Assembly (NCBI GenBank): GCA_019306065.1
Contig: JAFDMF010000006.1
Coordinates: 1 to 64,000, forward strand
DNA: 64,000 bases
From: Deltaproteobacteria bacterium
GTDB taxonomy: Bacteria; Desulfobacterota; Desulfobacteria; Desulfobacterales; JAFDMD01
Reading direction: 5' to 3'
The notes below the pieces were generated by a model. It did not search any database, had not been told where the DNA came from, and saw only the letters and a list, made by a program, of their open reading frames with translations. Shown in pieces: positions 18,235 through 26,142 of the stretch. Every line of letters starts with the position of its first letter. Positions within the stretch are counted from its first letter, which is position 1. The translations under genes were made by a program, and so were the position numbers.

Positions 18235-18467
18235 AGACTTTCTTGATATTTTTATGATACATTATAAAATTAAACTTTTTTGATATATTAATTTTTAAAT
18301 ATAATCAAGATATAAAATTAAATCATAGTTATTTTTTAAAATTTCTTTAGATGAGATGCAAAGAATGCGCTATTTATAAAAACTAATTTTAAAAATCTAC
18401 TTTAAAAGATTAGTTTGTGAGTAAATTTAACATTTCTATCAAAACGCAGTCAAAAATCCGAAGCAAT

Positions 18468-18599
18468 ACCCTTGCATAACAAAAAATTTTGTTCATTTTC
18501 AAGGTTTACAAAAATTTTAAACGCTGGCTTATTATATAAAGTAATTCGAGTATTAAAATTTGAGCAAAAGGAAAAGTTAAGTAAAGGTCTTATATAAGG
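18468..18599. repeat. Family C element (degenerate) between hisB and acyP
   Basis: Begins ACCCTTGCATAAC, has TTGTTCATTTTCAAGG and TTTTAAACGC...GAGTATTAAAATTTGAG, and ends at the Shine-Dalgarno of acyP. The remaining gap 18235-18467 shows only AT-rich spacer. Confidence 0.65.
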
Positions 18600-18609
18600 A
18601 AGCAACAAA

Positions 18610-18885
18610 ATGATACAACGCTTAAAATTATTGGCAGCCGGCAGGGTGCAGGGGGTATATTTTAGAGTATATACAAAAAGGGAGGCAAACCGTTTGGGAT
18701 TAACAGGAACCGTTAAAAATTTTGACGACGGCAGCGTTGAAATAATTGCGGAAGGCAAAAAGGATCAACTTTGCAAATTAATAGAATGGACAAAAAAAGG
18801 CTCTCCGAATGCAAAAGTCGAAAATGTATCGGTAAAATTTAGCGGCGCTACAAACGAATGGAAAAATTTCGAAATAATAACTTAA
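18610..18885 (+). CDS. acyP: Acylphosphatase
   Basis: Hydrolyses acyl phosphates. The 91-residue protein has the active-site loop GRVQGVYFRVYTKREA (catalytic Arg in GVYFR) and NFDDGSVEIIAEG with the catalytic Asn, at normal length. An AAGGAAG Shine-Dalgarno lies about seven bases upstream, at the edge of a family C repeat. It stands alone. Confidence 0.95.
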   Translation: MIQRLKLLAAGRVQGVYFRVYTKREANRLGLTGTVKNFDDGSVEIIAEGKKDQLCKLIEWTKKGSPNAKVENVSVKFSGATNEWKNFEIIT

Positions 18886-18979
18886 AATGGTCTGTTTTTG
18901 AATTATTATTGCAAACAAATAAAATTTATCTTGAAATAAAGATAATATTATTATAAAATTAAAGATTATAATAATATAT

Positions 18980-19072
18980 TTTTGCTTGTCTAAGTTCACG
19001 GGAGATAAAAATTTTAATCGCAGAAATACTTACCGTATACCTGTTTTTATCCAACGCAAAAAACAAGCAAAA
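18980..19072. repeat. Family C-related element
   Basis: TTTTGCTTGT (18980-18989) and ACAAGCAAAA (19063-19072) are exact inverted ends; the core GATAAAAATTTTAATCGCAG...TTTTTATCCAACGC matches the family C core. Confidence 0.7.
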
Positions 19073-19155
19073 GAGGGCTTTTTTAATTAACAAGGTTGCT
19101 TTCATTTATTATTTTTATTGAATCTGTAATTCGCTACTTTTCATCGCTAAAATAA

Positions 19156-19580
19156 ACAAGCGAAGACGCTGATGCTTATATTAATACTTCTACCGGTTTT
19201 ATTAATATTACTAACGCTCCGGCAGATACAATTTATATGGGAAACGCATCCGATACCTTTGAAAACAACGAAAATATCGACATAAACGCCACAAGATACG
19301 GCATAATGTTAGGAAACGATACAAACGTAACATCCGGCGCAGGCTATTCCGATAACGATACATTAGTCAACTCAGTAACCATTAACATAACATCTATTGA
19401 TAACGGCATAGACCTTGACGACGGAAACAATACCTTCAAGGCGCGAATAGTTACGCTTTAGAACTTGGAATTTCCGCATCTAAAGAAAAAACAAGCTCCT
19501 TATTTTTAAATTACGATTTGGGAATGAAAAAAGATTTTATAGCTCATTCCGTAACTGCCGGAGTTAAATTTTATTTTTAA
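19156..19580 (+). pseudogene. Autotransporter remnant with internal deletion
   Basis: The frame from 19156 to 19461 encodes repeated Asn/Thr/Asp-rich beta-strand sequence (FINITNAPADTIYMGN, NTFKARIV) of a passenger domain with no start codon. From 19443 another frame reads SYALELGISASKEKTSS, then FLNYDLGMKKD and HSVTAGVKFYF before TAA 19578. That is the last strands of an autotransporter beta-barrel ending in Phe. Most of the passenger and barrel is missing, so the 3' and middle pieces were joined out of frame. Confidence 0.7.
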
Positions 19581-19693
19581 AAAAAATTGGCGCTGAAATC
19601 AATTAATTGTTCCTGTAGAAAAATGTTTTATTTTACTTGAATCCGACAAAACAGCTTTTTGTTCTACGGAAAAGCTCATAAATACAAAGAAAT

Positions 19694-20473
19694 ATGAAAA
19701 AAATAATTCTTTTTTTAACAATCGCTTTACTTATCTCTTTTTCAGGGTACTCGTCCGCCCAAGAGAATAAAAACCCCAAAGAAGAACCGGTTTATTCGGT
19801 TTTAGGCTCCTTGTACAATTGGAAAACCGCATGGGAAGGGAAAAATATTAATAAATATGTCTCATTTTATCATCCTGATAAAAACTTCGCGGGACTGCCG
19901 ATTGATAAATTCAAAGAAAGAAAAAAATATATATTTCAAAAAGCCGGCAAAATTGCCTTATCCATATCAAACCTTTGCGTTGAAGAGAAAAAGGACGAAA
20001 TAATTACTAAATTTACGCAGTATTATCAGGTTAAAGATCATTTGGATATAGGAGAAAAAAGCTTAACATGGGCAAAAAAAGGAAAAGATTGGAAAATTAT
20101 TTCCGAACAATTTACAACGATTAAAAGTAAAGAAAATATAAAATTAAGCCCTCTTGGGGTAAAAACTCTGGAAAAAAATAAAAAGGAGATGCTTGTTTTA
20201 AAAATAACCGAATCCGATTTTAAAAAGCTTAAAGTCCATCAATCCATAGCGACTACATTTAAATTTATAATTGATTTTCCGCAAAATTACAAATTCGATC
20301 CTCAAGAGCCTTCTATAATACATCTTAAAAGTTCTCTTATAGAAGGCGCCGTAATGTATCAATATAACAACTGCTCTTTAAGACGAGGCGTTATTTTTCT
20401 TGCTCCGTATAAAGATTATACAATAGTCGCCTCATACAATAAGGGGCTTGTGGTATTTTTAATTCAAAATTAG
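19694..20473 (+). CDS. Secreted NTF2-like (Cds6-type) protein with AMIN-like C-terminus
   Basis: A signal peptide (MKKIILFLTIALLISFSGYSSA) is followed by an NTF2-like domain (about 30-150) with WKTAWEGKNINKYVSFYHPD and LTWAKKGKDWKIISEQF, the pattern found attached to L,D-transpeptidases and other periplasmic proteins. The last 100 residues (FKFIIDFPQNYKFDPQEP, then SSLIEGAVMYQYNN and VAS-V-FLIQN) resemble an AMIN domain, which binds peptidoglycan in other proteins. A cell-wall-associated role is inferred. No catalytic residues are seen. Confidence 0.65.
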   Translation: MKKIILFLTIALLISFSGYSSAQENKNPKEEPVYSVLGSLYNWKTAWEGKNINKYVSFYHPDKNFAGLPIDKFKERKKYIFQKAGKIALSISNLCVEEKKDEIITKFTQYYQVKDHLDIGEKSLTWAKKGKDWKIISEQFTTIKSKENIKLSPLGVKTLEKNKKEMLVLKITESDFKKLKVHQSIATTFKFIIDFPQNYKFDPQEPSIIHLKSSLIEGAVMYQYNNCSLRRGVIFLAPYKDYTIVASYNKGLVVFLIQN

Positions 20474-20486
20474 TATAACTTAAAGG

Positions 20487-20593
20487 GATAATTGCAAAAA
20501 ATGCCTTTTTGTTCGTTTTCAAGGCATGCAAAAATTTTAACCGCATCAATACTTAACGCTTTAAAACGGGCAAAATAGGAAGTTGCGCAAGGG
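20487..20593. repeat. Family C element (degenerate)
   Basis: Contains TTGTTCGTTTTCAAGGCATG, AAAATTTTAACCGCA and TTGCGCAAGGGT, directly between the AMIN-like gene and the end of aapP. Confidence 0.6.
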
Positions 20594-20602
20594 TTTCTAT
20601 AA

Positions 20603-21355
20603 TCAATTGAGTATCTGACTCAAAAAAAGTTTTGTTCTTTGATGTTTCGGATTTTCAAAAAAATCTATGGGATTATTCTCTTCAATTATCATTCCTTCAT
20701 CCATAAATATTACCCTTCGGGCAACCTCTTTTGCAAAACCCATTTCATGAGTTACCACTATCATTGTCATTCCTTCTTCCGCCAGCTGCACCATTACATC
20801 CAACACCTCTTTAACCATTTCAGGATCAAGCGCCGAAGTCGGTTCGTCAAACAGCATAGCATTAGGTTTCATACAAAGACTTCTTGCAATAGCAACCCTT
20901 TGCTGCTGCCCTCCGGAAAGCTGCCCCGGATATTTTTTCGCCTGCTCGGCAATCTTTACCTTTTCAAGATAAAACATAGCGTTCTCTTCCGCCTCTTTTT
21001 TTGAAATTTTTCTTACCCAGACAGGCCCTAAAGTTAAATTATCAAGTATGGTAAGATGAGGAAAAAGATTAAAATGTTGAAAAACCATTCCGACTTCGGC
21101 TCTTATTTTTTCTATATTTTTTATATTATCCGTCAAATCCGAGCCATCTACGGTTATTTTTCCTTTTTGATGCTCTTCCAATCTGTTTATACATCTTATT
21201 AAAGTAGATTTTCCGGATCCCGAAGGTCCGCAAATTACTATTATTTCACCCTGTAAAACCGAAAGATTTATATCTTTCAATACATGAAAATCTCCATACC
21301 ATTTGTTTAACGCCTTTATTTCTATAAACGGGAAAGTATCTTTTTTATTTTTCAT
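20603..21355 (-). CDS. aapP: General L-amino-acid ABC transporter, ATPase
   Basis: A 250-residue polar-amino-acid ABC ATPase with Walker [11 protein letters not shown]-loop [10 protein letters not shown], signature [15 protein letters not shown], Walker [15 protein letters not shown] and H-loop [10 protein letters not shown] 21355 overlaps the aapM stop by 11 bases; GGAG lies upstream. It energises the AapQ/AapM membrane pair. Confidence 0.93.
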   Translation of the reverse strand: MKNKKDTFPFIEIKALNKWYGDFHVLKDINLSVLQGEIIVICGPSGSGKSTLIRCINRLEEHQKGKITVDGSDLTDNIKNIEKIRAEVGMVFQHFNLFPHLTILDNLTLGPVWVRKISKKEAEENAMFYLEKVKIAEQAKKYPGQLSGGQQQRVAIARSLCMKPNAMLFDEPTSALDPEMVKEVLDVMVQLAEEGMTMIVVTHEMGFAKEVARRVIFMDEGMIIEENNPIDFFENPKHQRTKLFLSQILN

Positions 21356-22388
21356 TAAATCGTTTCTCCGTATCAAGCTCTTTTTCTAATTTCCGGCTGA
21401 AATTAGACATAGAAAAACAACCGGTAAAATAAAGAACAGCTATAAAAATGTAAACTTCCGAGCTAAAACCCATCCATTTCGGATTGGAAAGAACCGTTTG
21501 AGAGGTTTTTAAAATATCGTAAAGAGCTATTATTACCACAAGCGAGGTGTCTTTAAATGCCGAAATCAGAATAGATACCGTAGGCGGAATTACAATCTTT
21601 AAAGCCTGAGGCAAAATTATAAGTCTCATACTCATATAATAGTTCAATCCCAAAGAAGCCGCGGCTTCGTACTGCCCTTTGTCCATCCCTTGCAGTCCGC
21701 CTCTTACAACTTCGGCAACATAGGCTGCGGTAAAAAGAATAATTGCAACTTGAGCTCTTATTATCTTACTTATAGTAACCCCTTCCGGCAAAAAAAGAGG
21801 AAATATTATTGAAGACATAAATAACAGGCTTATTAAGGGAACCCCTCTTATAAGTTCTATATAAACTATACATAAAGCCTTTATTGCGGGCATTTTAGAT
21901 ATTCTTCCCAAAGCAAGAATAACTCCCAAAGGATAAGCTGCTGCAAGCCCAAATACCGCAAGCAGAAGGGTAAGAGGAAGTCCGCCCCAGTTGGCGCTGT
22001 TAACAGGAGTAAGTCCGAATATCCCGCCTTTCATAAGAATCCCCATTATAGGAAGCCCTGCAATCCAGAATCCGAGAAGCCTCTTTGATCTGTATTTTTT
22101 ATTCTTTGTGAAATAAAGAAGAATAAAAAGAATTATCATCGAGGTAAAAGGTCTCCAATGCTCCTCATAAGGATAAAAACCGAAAATTATAAATCTCAAA
22201 TTATAAGTTATTACAGACCAGCATGCACCGGAACCGCTTTTACATACCTCGCTTTCGGCAAACCAACTACTTTCGATAAAAGCCCATTTTATAAAAGGAG
22301 GAGCCGTTTTCAATAATATAAAAAGAGTAATCACCGTTAATATGGAATTAAAAGGAGTAGAAAAAAGATTTTTTTTAATCCATCCCAT
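21345..22388 (-). CDS. aapM: General L-amino-acid ABC transporter, permease 2
   Basis: A 347-residue HisM-type permease with a long N-terminal region containing extra helices, as in AapM. The EAA loop reads [20 protein letters not shown], preceded by [15 protein letters not shown]. It ends inside aapP and starts one base after aapQ stops (22390). AapQ and AapM form the heterodimeric channel. Confidence 0.9.
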   Translation of the reverse strand: MGWIKKNLFSTPFNSILTVITLFILLKTAPPFIKWAFIESSWFAESEVCKSGSGACWSVITYNLRFIIFGFYPYEEHWRPFTSMIILFILLYFTKNKKYRSKRLLGFWIAGLPIMGILMKGGIFGLTPVNSANWGGLPLTLLLAVFGLAAAYPLGVILALGRISKMPAIKALCIVYIELIRGVPLISLLFMSSIIFPLFLPEGVTISKIIRAQVAIILFTAAYVAEVVRGGLQGMDKGQYEAAASLGLNYYMSMRLIILPQALKIVIPPTVSILISAFKDTSLVVIIALYDILKTSQTVLSNPKWMGFSSEVYIFIAVLYFTGCFSMSNFSRKLEKELDTEKRFNEK

Positions 22389-22389
22389 G

Positions 22390-23565
22390 TTATCGTTCCT
22401 TTAAAGCCATCTTTTTATTATACAGATTCATAAAATAGGAGGTGATAAGACTAAAAGTAAGATAAAATGCCATAATTAAAGCGACTCCTTCAATCGATTG
22501 CCCTGTCTGATTTATCGTAGTATTTGCTACGGATACAAAATCCGGAAATCCTATGGCTATTGCAAGAGAAGAGTTTTTTACAAGATTTAGCATCTGGCTT
22601 GTAAGCGGCGGAATTATTACTCTTAACGCCTGCGGAAGTATCACAAGCCCCATAGTTTGACTCTTTTTAAGGCCCAAAGAAGCCGCCGCCTCTTTTTGCC
22701 CATTACCTACGGATTGAATTCCTGCGCGCACTATTTCGGCTATAAACGCGGCGGTATATAAAATCAACCCCGACACAAGAGCGGCAAACTCCGGAGAAAA
22801 CACAATTCCGCCCTTAAAATTAAACCCGGATAATACCGGCATATCAACCTTAAAATATGCGCCCGTCAAAACCCACGTAACAATCGGCAAACCGATTATA
22901 AGGGCTATTGAAAGATAAAATACCCGGAAAATTTTTCCGGTTCTTCTTTCTCTTTTATCCGCTATTTTCTTAATTATATAAAAAATGACCACTCCTGCGG
23001 CAAAAGCAGTAAAAACAAGCTTGTATGAAGGGTGAAATAAAGGAGCAGCTACAGCCAATCCTCTGTTTGATATAAATAACCAAGACAAAGGATGTAAAGC
23101 GTTTGCAGGAGACGGGAATAAATCATAAAATAAAGTATAAAAGAAAAACAACTGCAAAAGAATCGGAATATTTTGCATAACCTCTATATATGTAAAAGCA
23201 AGCTTTGAAACTAACCAATTTGAAGACAGTCTTGCTATTCCTATAAAAGCTCCCAAAATAATCGAAAAAAAAACTCCTATAACCGCTACCTTTAAAGTGT
23301 TTATTGCCCCGATTATAAGAGCCTTTCTGTAAGTATCCGCCGCGGAGTAGGAAATAACAGATTCGCCGATCTCAAAAGACGCCTCTTTTTGTAAAAAACC
23401 GAAACCTGTAGCTATAGACTGTCTTTCCAGATTTTCGGTGGCATTTGAAACAAGATACCAACCTATAATTCCTACAAAAAGGCAGGCTGCTATCTGACAA
23501 ATTACAGACCTTTTTTTTTGATCAAGCCAAAAAGGCGTCTTTTTTTCCAATACTTCCGGTTCCAT
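22390..23565 (-). CDS. aapQ: General L-amino-acid ABC transporter, permease 1
   Basis: A permease of about 391 residues with the long insert typical of AapQ. Motifs are VMQNIPILLQLFFFYTLF, AEIVRAGIQSVGNGQ and [20 protein letters not shown] (EAA loop). The frame opens ten codons earlier at a TTG; ATG 23565 (MEPEVLEKK) is chosen, although neither has a clear ribosome-binding site. The distance from aapJ (about 360 bases) is filled with repeats. Confidence 0.88.
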   Translation of the reverse strand: MEPEVLEKKTPFWLDQKKRSVICQIAACLFVGIIGWYLVSNATENLERQSIATGFGFLQKEASFEIGESVISYSAADTYRKALIIGAINTLKVAVIGVFFSIILGAFIGIARLSSNWLVSKLAFTYIEVMQNIPILLQLFFFYTLFYDLFPSPANALHPLSWLFISNRGLAVAAPLFHPSYKLVFTAFAAGVVIFYIIKKIADKRERRTGKIFRVFYLSIALIIGLPIVTWVLTGAYFKVDMPVLSGFNFKGGIVFSPEFAALVSGLILYTAAFIAEIVRAGIQSVGNGQKEAAASLGLKKSQTMGLVILPQALRVIIPPLTSQMLNLVKNSSLAIAIGFPDFVSVANTTINQTGQSIEGVALIMAFYLTFSLITSYFMNLYNKKMALKER

Positions 23566-23803
23566 AAGCTTATATTTCGAGCAGGAGATGTTCAAAGTTT
23601 ATTTACGTAGCGGCTCTTATCGCTGAGGAAACAATTTTTAATAAGTTTTGCGTTAAAGCAACCCGAACTGTTTGAAAGAACGAAGCTTGAGTTTTCATAT
23701 TCTAACCAAAACGCAGTCAAAAATCCGAAGCGATAAGCAAAAAGCGGAGCAAACAAACTTGAACATCTACTTTTTTAATAATTTACTACAGGCAACTATT
23801 TTA

Positions 23804-23900
23804 TTTTGCTTGAGTTTACGGCGGATAAAAATTTTAACCGCAGGAATAATAAAAGTATTTCGAGGAATAAAATTTCATCTGCCTCCGAAATCAAGTAAAA
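23804..23900. repeat. Family C element between aapJ and aapQ
   Basis: TTTTGCTTGA (23804-23813) and TCAAGTAAAA (23891-23900) form the ends; the core is GGATAAAAATTTTAACCGCA...AAAGTATTTCGAGGA. The upstream part 23600-23800 carries other fragments shared with 53845 (GGCTCTTATCGCTGAGGAAA) and 18440 (AAAACGCAGTCAAAAATCCG). Confidence 0.7.
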
Positions 23901-23928
23901 AGAAGACCTATTTCTACAGGAATAAATT

Positions 23929-24942
23929 TTATCTGAAAGGAGGAGCATACATAAGCCCGCCTTCCGTCCATAAAGCGTTAAACCCGCGCTTTATGCCCAG
24001 CGAAGTATTTTCGCCTACATTCCGCTCAAAAATCTCTCCGTAATTTCCAACCTGTTTTACTATATTGTATGCCCACTTATCACTTAATCCCAAAGCTTCT
24101 CCCATTCCGGGAATAACCCCTAAAAAGCGCTTTATTTCCGGATTCTCGCTATTAAGCTTTTTATCTGCATTTGCAGAGGTTATCCCGAATTCTTCGGCGT
24201 TGATCAATGCCATTACCGCAAAATTGACAATATCAAACCATTGATCATCTCCATGTCTTACTGCCGGAGCAAGAGGTTCTTTCGATATTATTTCGGGCAG
24301 AATTTCATAATCATTCGGATTAGGAGCTACGGCGCGTTGCCCCGCCAGCTGGGAAGCGTCTGATGTAAGGCAGTCGCATCTTCCGGAAAAAAAAGCTTTG
24401 TTTAACTCGGCGCTCTGCTCAATTACAACAGGCTTCCAATCCATTTTGTTAGTACGGAAAAAGTCCGCCACATTCATTTCGGTAGTAGTGCCGGGCAAAA
24501 CGCATATTGTTGCTCCGCTCAACTCTTTCGCGCTTTTTATTCCAAGCTTTTTAGGAACCAAAAAACCCTGTCCGTCATAATAATTAACATGAACAAAATT
24601 TATTCCGTTGGTTGTCTCTCTCGTTAGCGTCCGGGTAGTGTTTCGGCATAATACGTCTATCTCTTTGGACTGAAGAGCCGTAAGACGTTGGACAGCAGTT
24701 AAAGGAATAAATTCCACTTTCGAAGTGTCTCCGAATATTGCGGCTGCAATCGCTTTTGCCGTATCAACGTCAAGTCCCTTCCAAACCCCCTTGTCGTTCG
24801 GCATGCCAAATCCAAAAACAGAACCGTTAACTCCCGCCTTAATATAACCTCTTTTTTTAACCTCGTCTAATGTTCCAGCCGCGCATACTACGGCAAACGC
24901 TACCAATACAACCGATAACAAAATAGCTTTTAAATAACGCAT
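23929..24942 (-). CDS. aapJ: General L-amino-acid ABC transporter, periplasmic binding protein
   Basis: A signal peptide (MRYLKAILLSVVLVAFAVVCAAG) and SBP_bac_3 fold are present. The segments VLCRNTTRTLTRETTNGINF, YYDGQGFLVPKK and EIISKEPLAPAVRHGDDQWF match AapJ/BztA-type proteins, which bind several L-amino acids. The length (337) is typical. AAGGAGAGGGT lies just upstream of the ATG. It is the first gene of the minus-strand aapJQMP cluster. The 500-base gap upstream holds a family B repeat. Confidence 0.92.
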   Translation of the reverse strand: MRYLKAILLSVVLVAFAVVCAAGTLDEVKKRGYIKAGVNGSVFGFGMPNDKGVWKGLDVDTAKAIAAAIFGDTSKVEFIPLTAVQRLTALQSKEIDVLCRNTTRTLTRETTNGINFVHVNYYDGQGFLVPKKLGIKSAKELSGATICVLPGTTTEMNVADFFRTNKMDWKPVVIEQSAELNKAFFSGRCDCLTSDASQLAGQRAVAPNPNDYEILPEIISKEPLAPAVRHGDDQWFDIVNFAVMALINAEEFGITSANADKKLNSENPEIKRFLGVIPGMGEALGLSDKWAYNIVKQVGNYGEIFERNVGENTSLGIKRGFNALWTEGGLMYAPPFR

Positions 24943-25181
24943 ACCCTCTCCTTTCTTTTCATTTTAAATTGTTAAATACTATTCGCTAAATTGCATTTAT
25001 TTAATCAAATCAACCCCATTAACCAAATACAACTTAAATTTTTCATAGTCAAATGGAAATTGGCAATATTTTATATGTACTACGGCATGTCAAATTATCA
25101 ATTTTTACAAAAAAAAACCTATATAACTATGTTATGGAAACAAAAAAGAATAATTACGAAACGAAGACAGTAGAACGCAGA

Positions 25182-25326
25182 GCAGAGACAGGTTAAAAGG
25201 AAATAATAAAGGGATTTCTCACTTCGCTCAAAATGACAAGCTTCTTGTTTCAACAGACGTTTAATGTCAATAAACGATTTTTTGCCATGTCATTTCTAAT
25301 ATCACAGCGAGGAAAAATCTGATAAT
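25182..25326. repeat. Family B element
   Basis: Starts GAGACAGGTTAAAAGGAAAT, continues GGGATTTCTCACTTCGCTCA, AAATGACAAGCTTC and ends near CAGCGAGGAAAAATCTG; the same order as 37146-37290. The rest of 24943-25181 shows no gene. Confidence 0.7.
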
Positions 25327-25384
25327 AAAATTATATTTCGGAAAATTAAAAAAATTGATGGGAAAAAAAGACAGAATTTATATA

Positions 25385-25438
25385 AAAATATAAAAGGGAT
25401 TCGAATTTATCGTATCCCTTTTATATTAATTTTTTTAT
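25385..25438. terminator. Bidirectional terminator-like hairpin
   Basis: ATATAAAAGGGAT (25388-25400) pairs with ATCCCTTTTATAT (25414-25426). T-runs exist on both strands; it lies just behind the comEA-like stop. Confidence 0.75.
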
Positions 25439-25441
25439 TGA

Positions 25442-25771
25442 TTATTCCGCTTTTTCATCTTCCGATTTATCTTTTTTGCCTTCTTTTGCAACAGCAGCGT
25501 CAACAGTAATCATATCTTTATTATCTTCAAAAATCTGATCGCCTATTCCGGATACTTTCTTAATATCTTCAGTAGTTGCAAAAGGTCCGTTTTGTTCGCG
25601 ATATTCGATAACTTTTTCTGCAATAGCAGGTCCAATTCCTTTCAAAGTTGCCAGCTCTTCGGCGGTTGCGGTATTAACATTTACTTTTACCGCATCGGAA
25701 GAAAAAGCGGGCGCTGCAAAAATCATAAACGCAATTAAAACAGCACAAAATACTTTTCCTAATTTATACAT
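25442..25771 (-). CDS. comEA: ComEA-like helix-hairpin-helix protein, exported
   Basis: A signal peptide (YKLGKVFCAVLIAFMIFAAPAFS) precedes tandem helix-hairpin-helix motifs: VNVNTATAEELATLKGIGP and IKKVSGIGDQIFE. Such proteins bind double-stranded DNA in the periplasm during uptake; short ones may have other roles. A charged tail (KEGKKDKSEDEKAE) follows. ATG 25771 is preferred over GTG 25780 because the AAAGGGGG ribosome-binding site would lie on top of the GTG. No ComEC or pilus gene is nearby. Confidence 0.85.
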   Translation of the reverse strand: MYKLGKVFCAVLIAFMIFAAPAFSSDAVKVNVNTATAEELATLKGIGPAIAEKVIEYREQNGPFATTEDIKKVSGIGDQIFEDNKDMITVDAAVAKEGKKDKSEDEKAE

Positions 25772-25799
25772 TCGTTTCACCCCCTTTCAAACTTAGCCG

Positions 25800-25846
25800 A
25801 TTTTATATATAATTATAATTTTGTCAACAAAATTGTAATTATATAA
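25800..25846 (-). promoter_or_regulatory. Promoter with overlapping inverted repeat upstream of the comEA-like gene
   Basis: On the minus strand TTGACA (25827-25822), 16-base spacer, TAAAAT (25805-25800). The sequence ATATAATTA-AATTTTGT and its inverse ACAAAATT-TAATTATAT flank the -35, forming a near-palindrome of about 40 bases suited to a dimeric regulator. Confidence 0.5.
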
Positions 25847-25868
25847 AAATATACAACTCTCTATTTTT

Positions 25869-25991
25869 TTAATAAATCTCTTGCGCATCTGCATAAGCTT
25901 TCAACAAAGCGTTAATACAAGTCTGATAACCTTTACCCTGCTTTTTAAACCAATTTAAAACATCCGTATCTATTCTTAAAGTTACTTGCGT
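25869..25991 (-). pseudogene. C-terminal remnant of a BrnA-type antitoxin
   Basis: The minus-strand frame encodes VTLRIDTDVLNWFKKQGKGY then QTCINALLKAYADAQEIY before TAA 25869. This matches the ribbon-helix-helix C-terminus of BrnA antitoxins (R.D.DVL.WFK.QGKGYQT.IN..L). It begins directly after an in-frame TAA (25994-25992), so the N-terminal part is missing, and no BrnT toxin is adjacent. Confidence 0.7.
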
Positions 25992-26072
25992 TTATTTTCC
26001 CGAAAAATCGGCTTAAAATTTTTTATGTTTATCTTTATTAACTTCAGATCGCCAAACCCCAAAAAATTATTA

Positions 26073-26100
26073 TTGACAACCTATTAATTTTACATAATAA
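26073..26100 (+). promoter_or_regulatory. Sigma-70-type promoter of the ParB-like/AAA gene
   Basis: TTGACA (26073-26078), 16-base spacer, TAATAA (26095-26100), 43 bases before ATG 26143, which has AAGGAGA upstream. Confidence 0.6.
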
Positions 26101-26142
26101 AATTCTCTTAATAACCTCTATCCATTAAGGAGAAAAAATATA

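Noticed and set aside
24991-25173. 60-codon ORF upstream of aapJ
   Set aside because: No ribosome-binding site, low-complexity AT-rich coding, no recognisable sequence.
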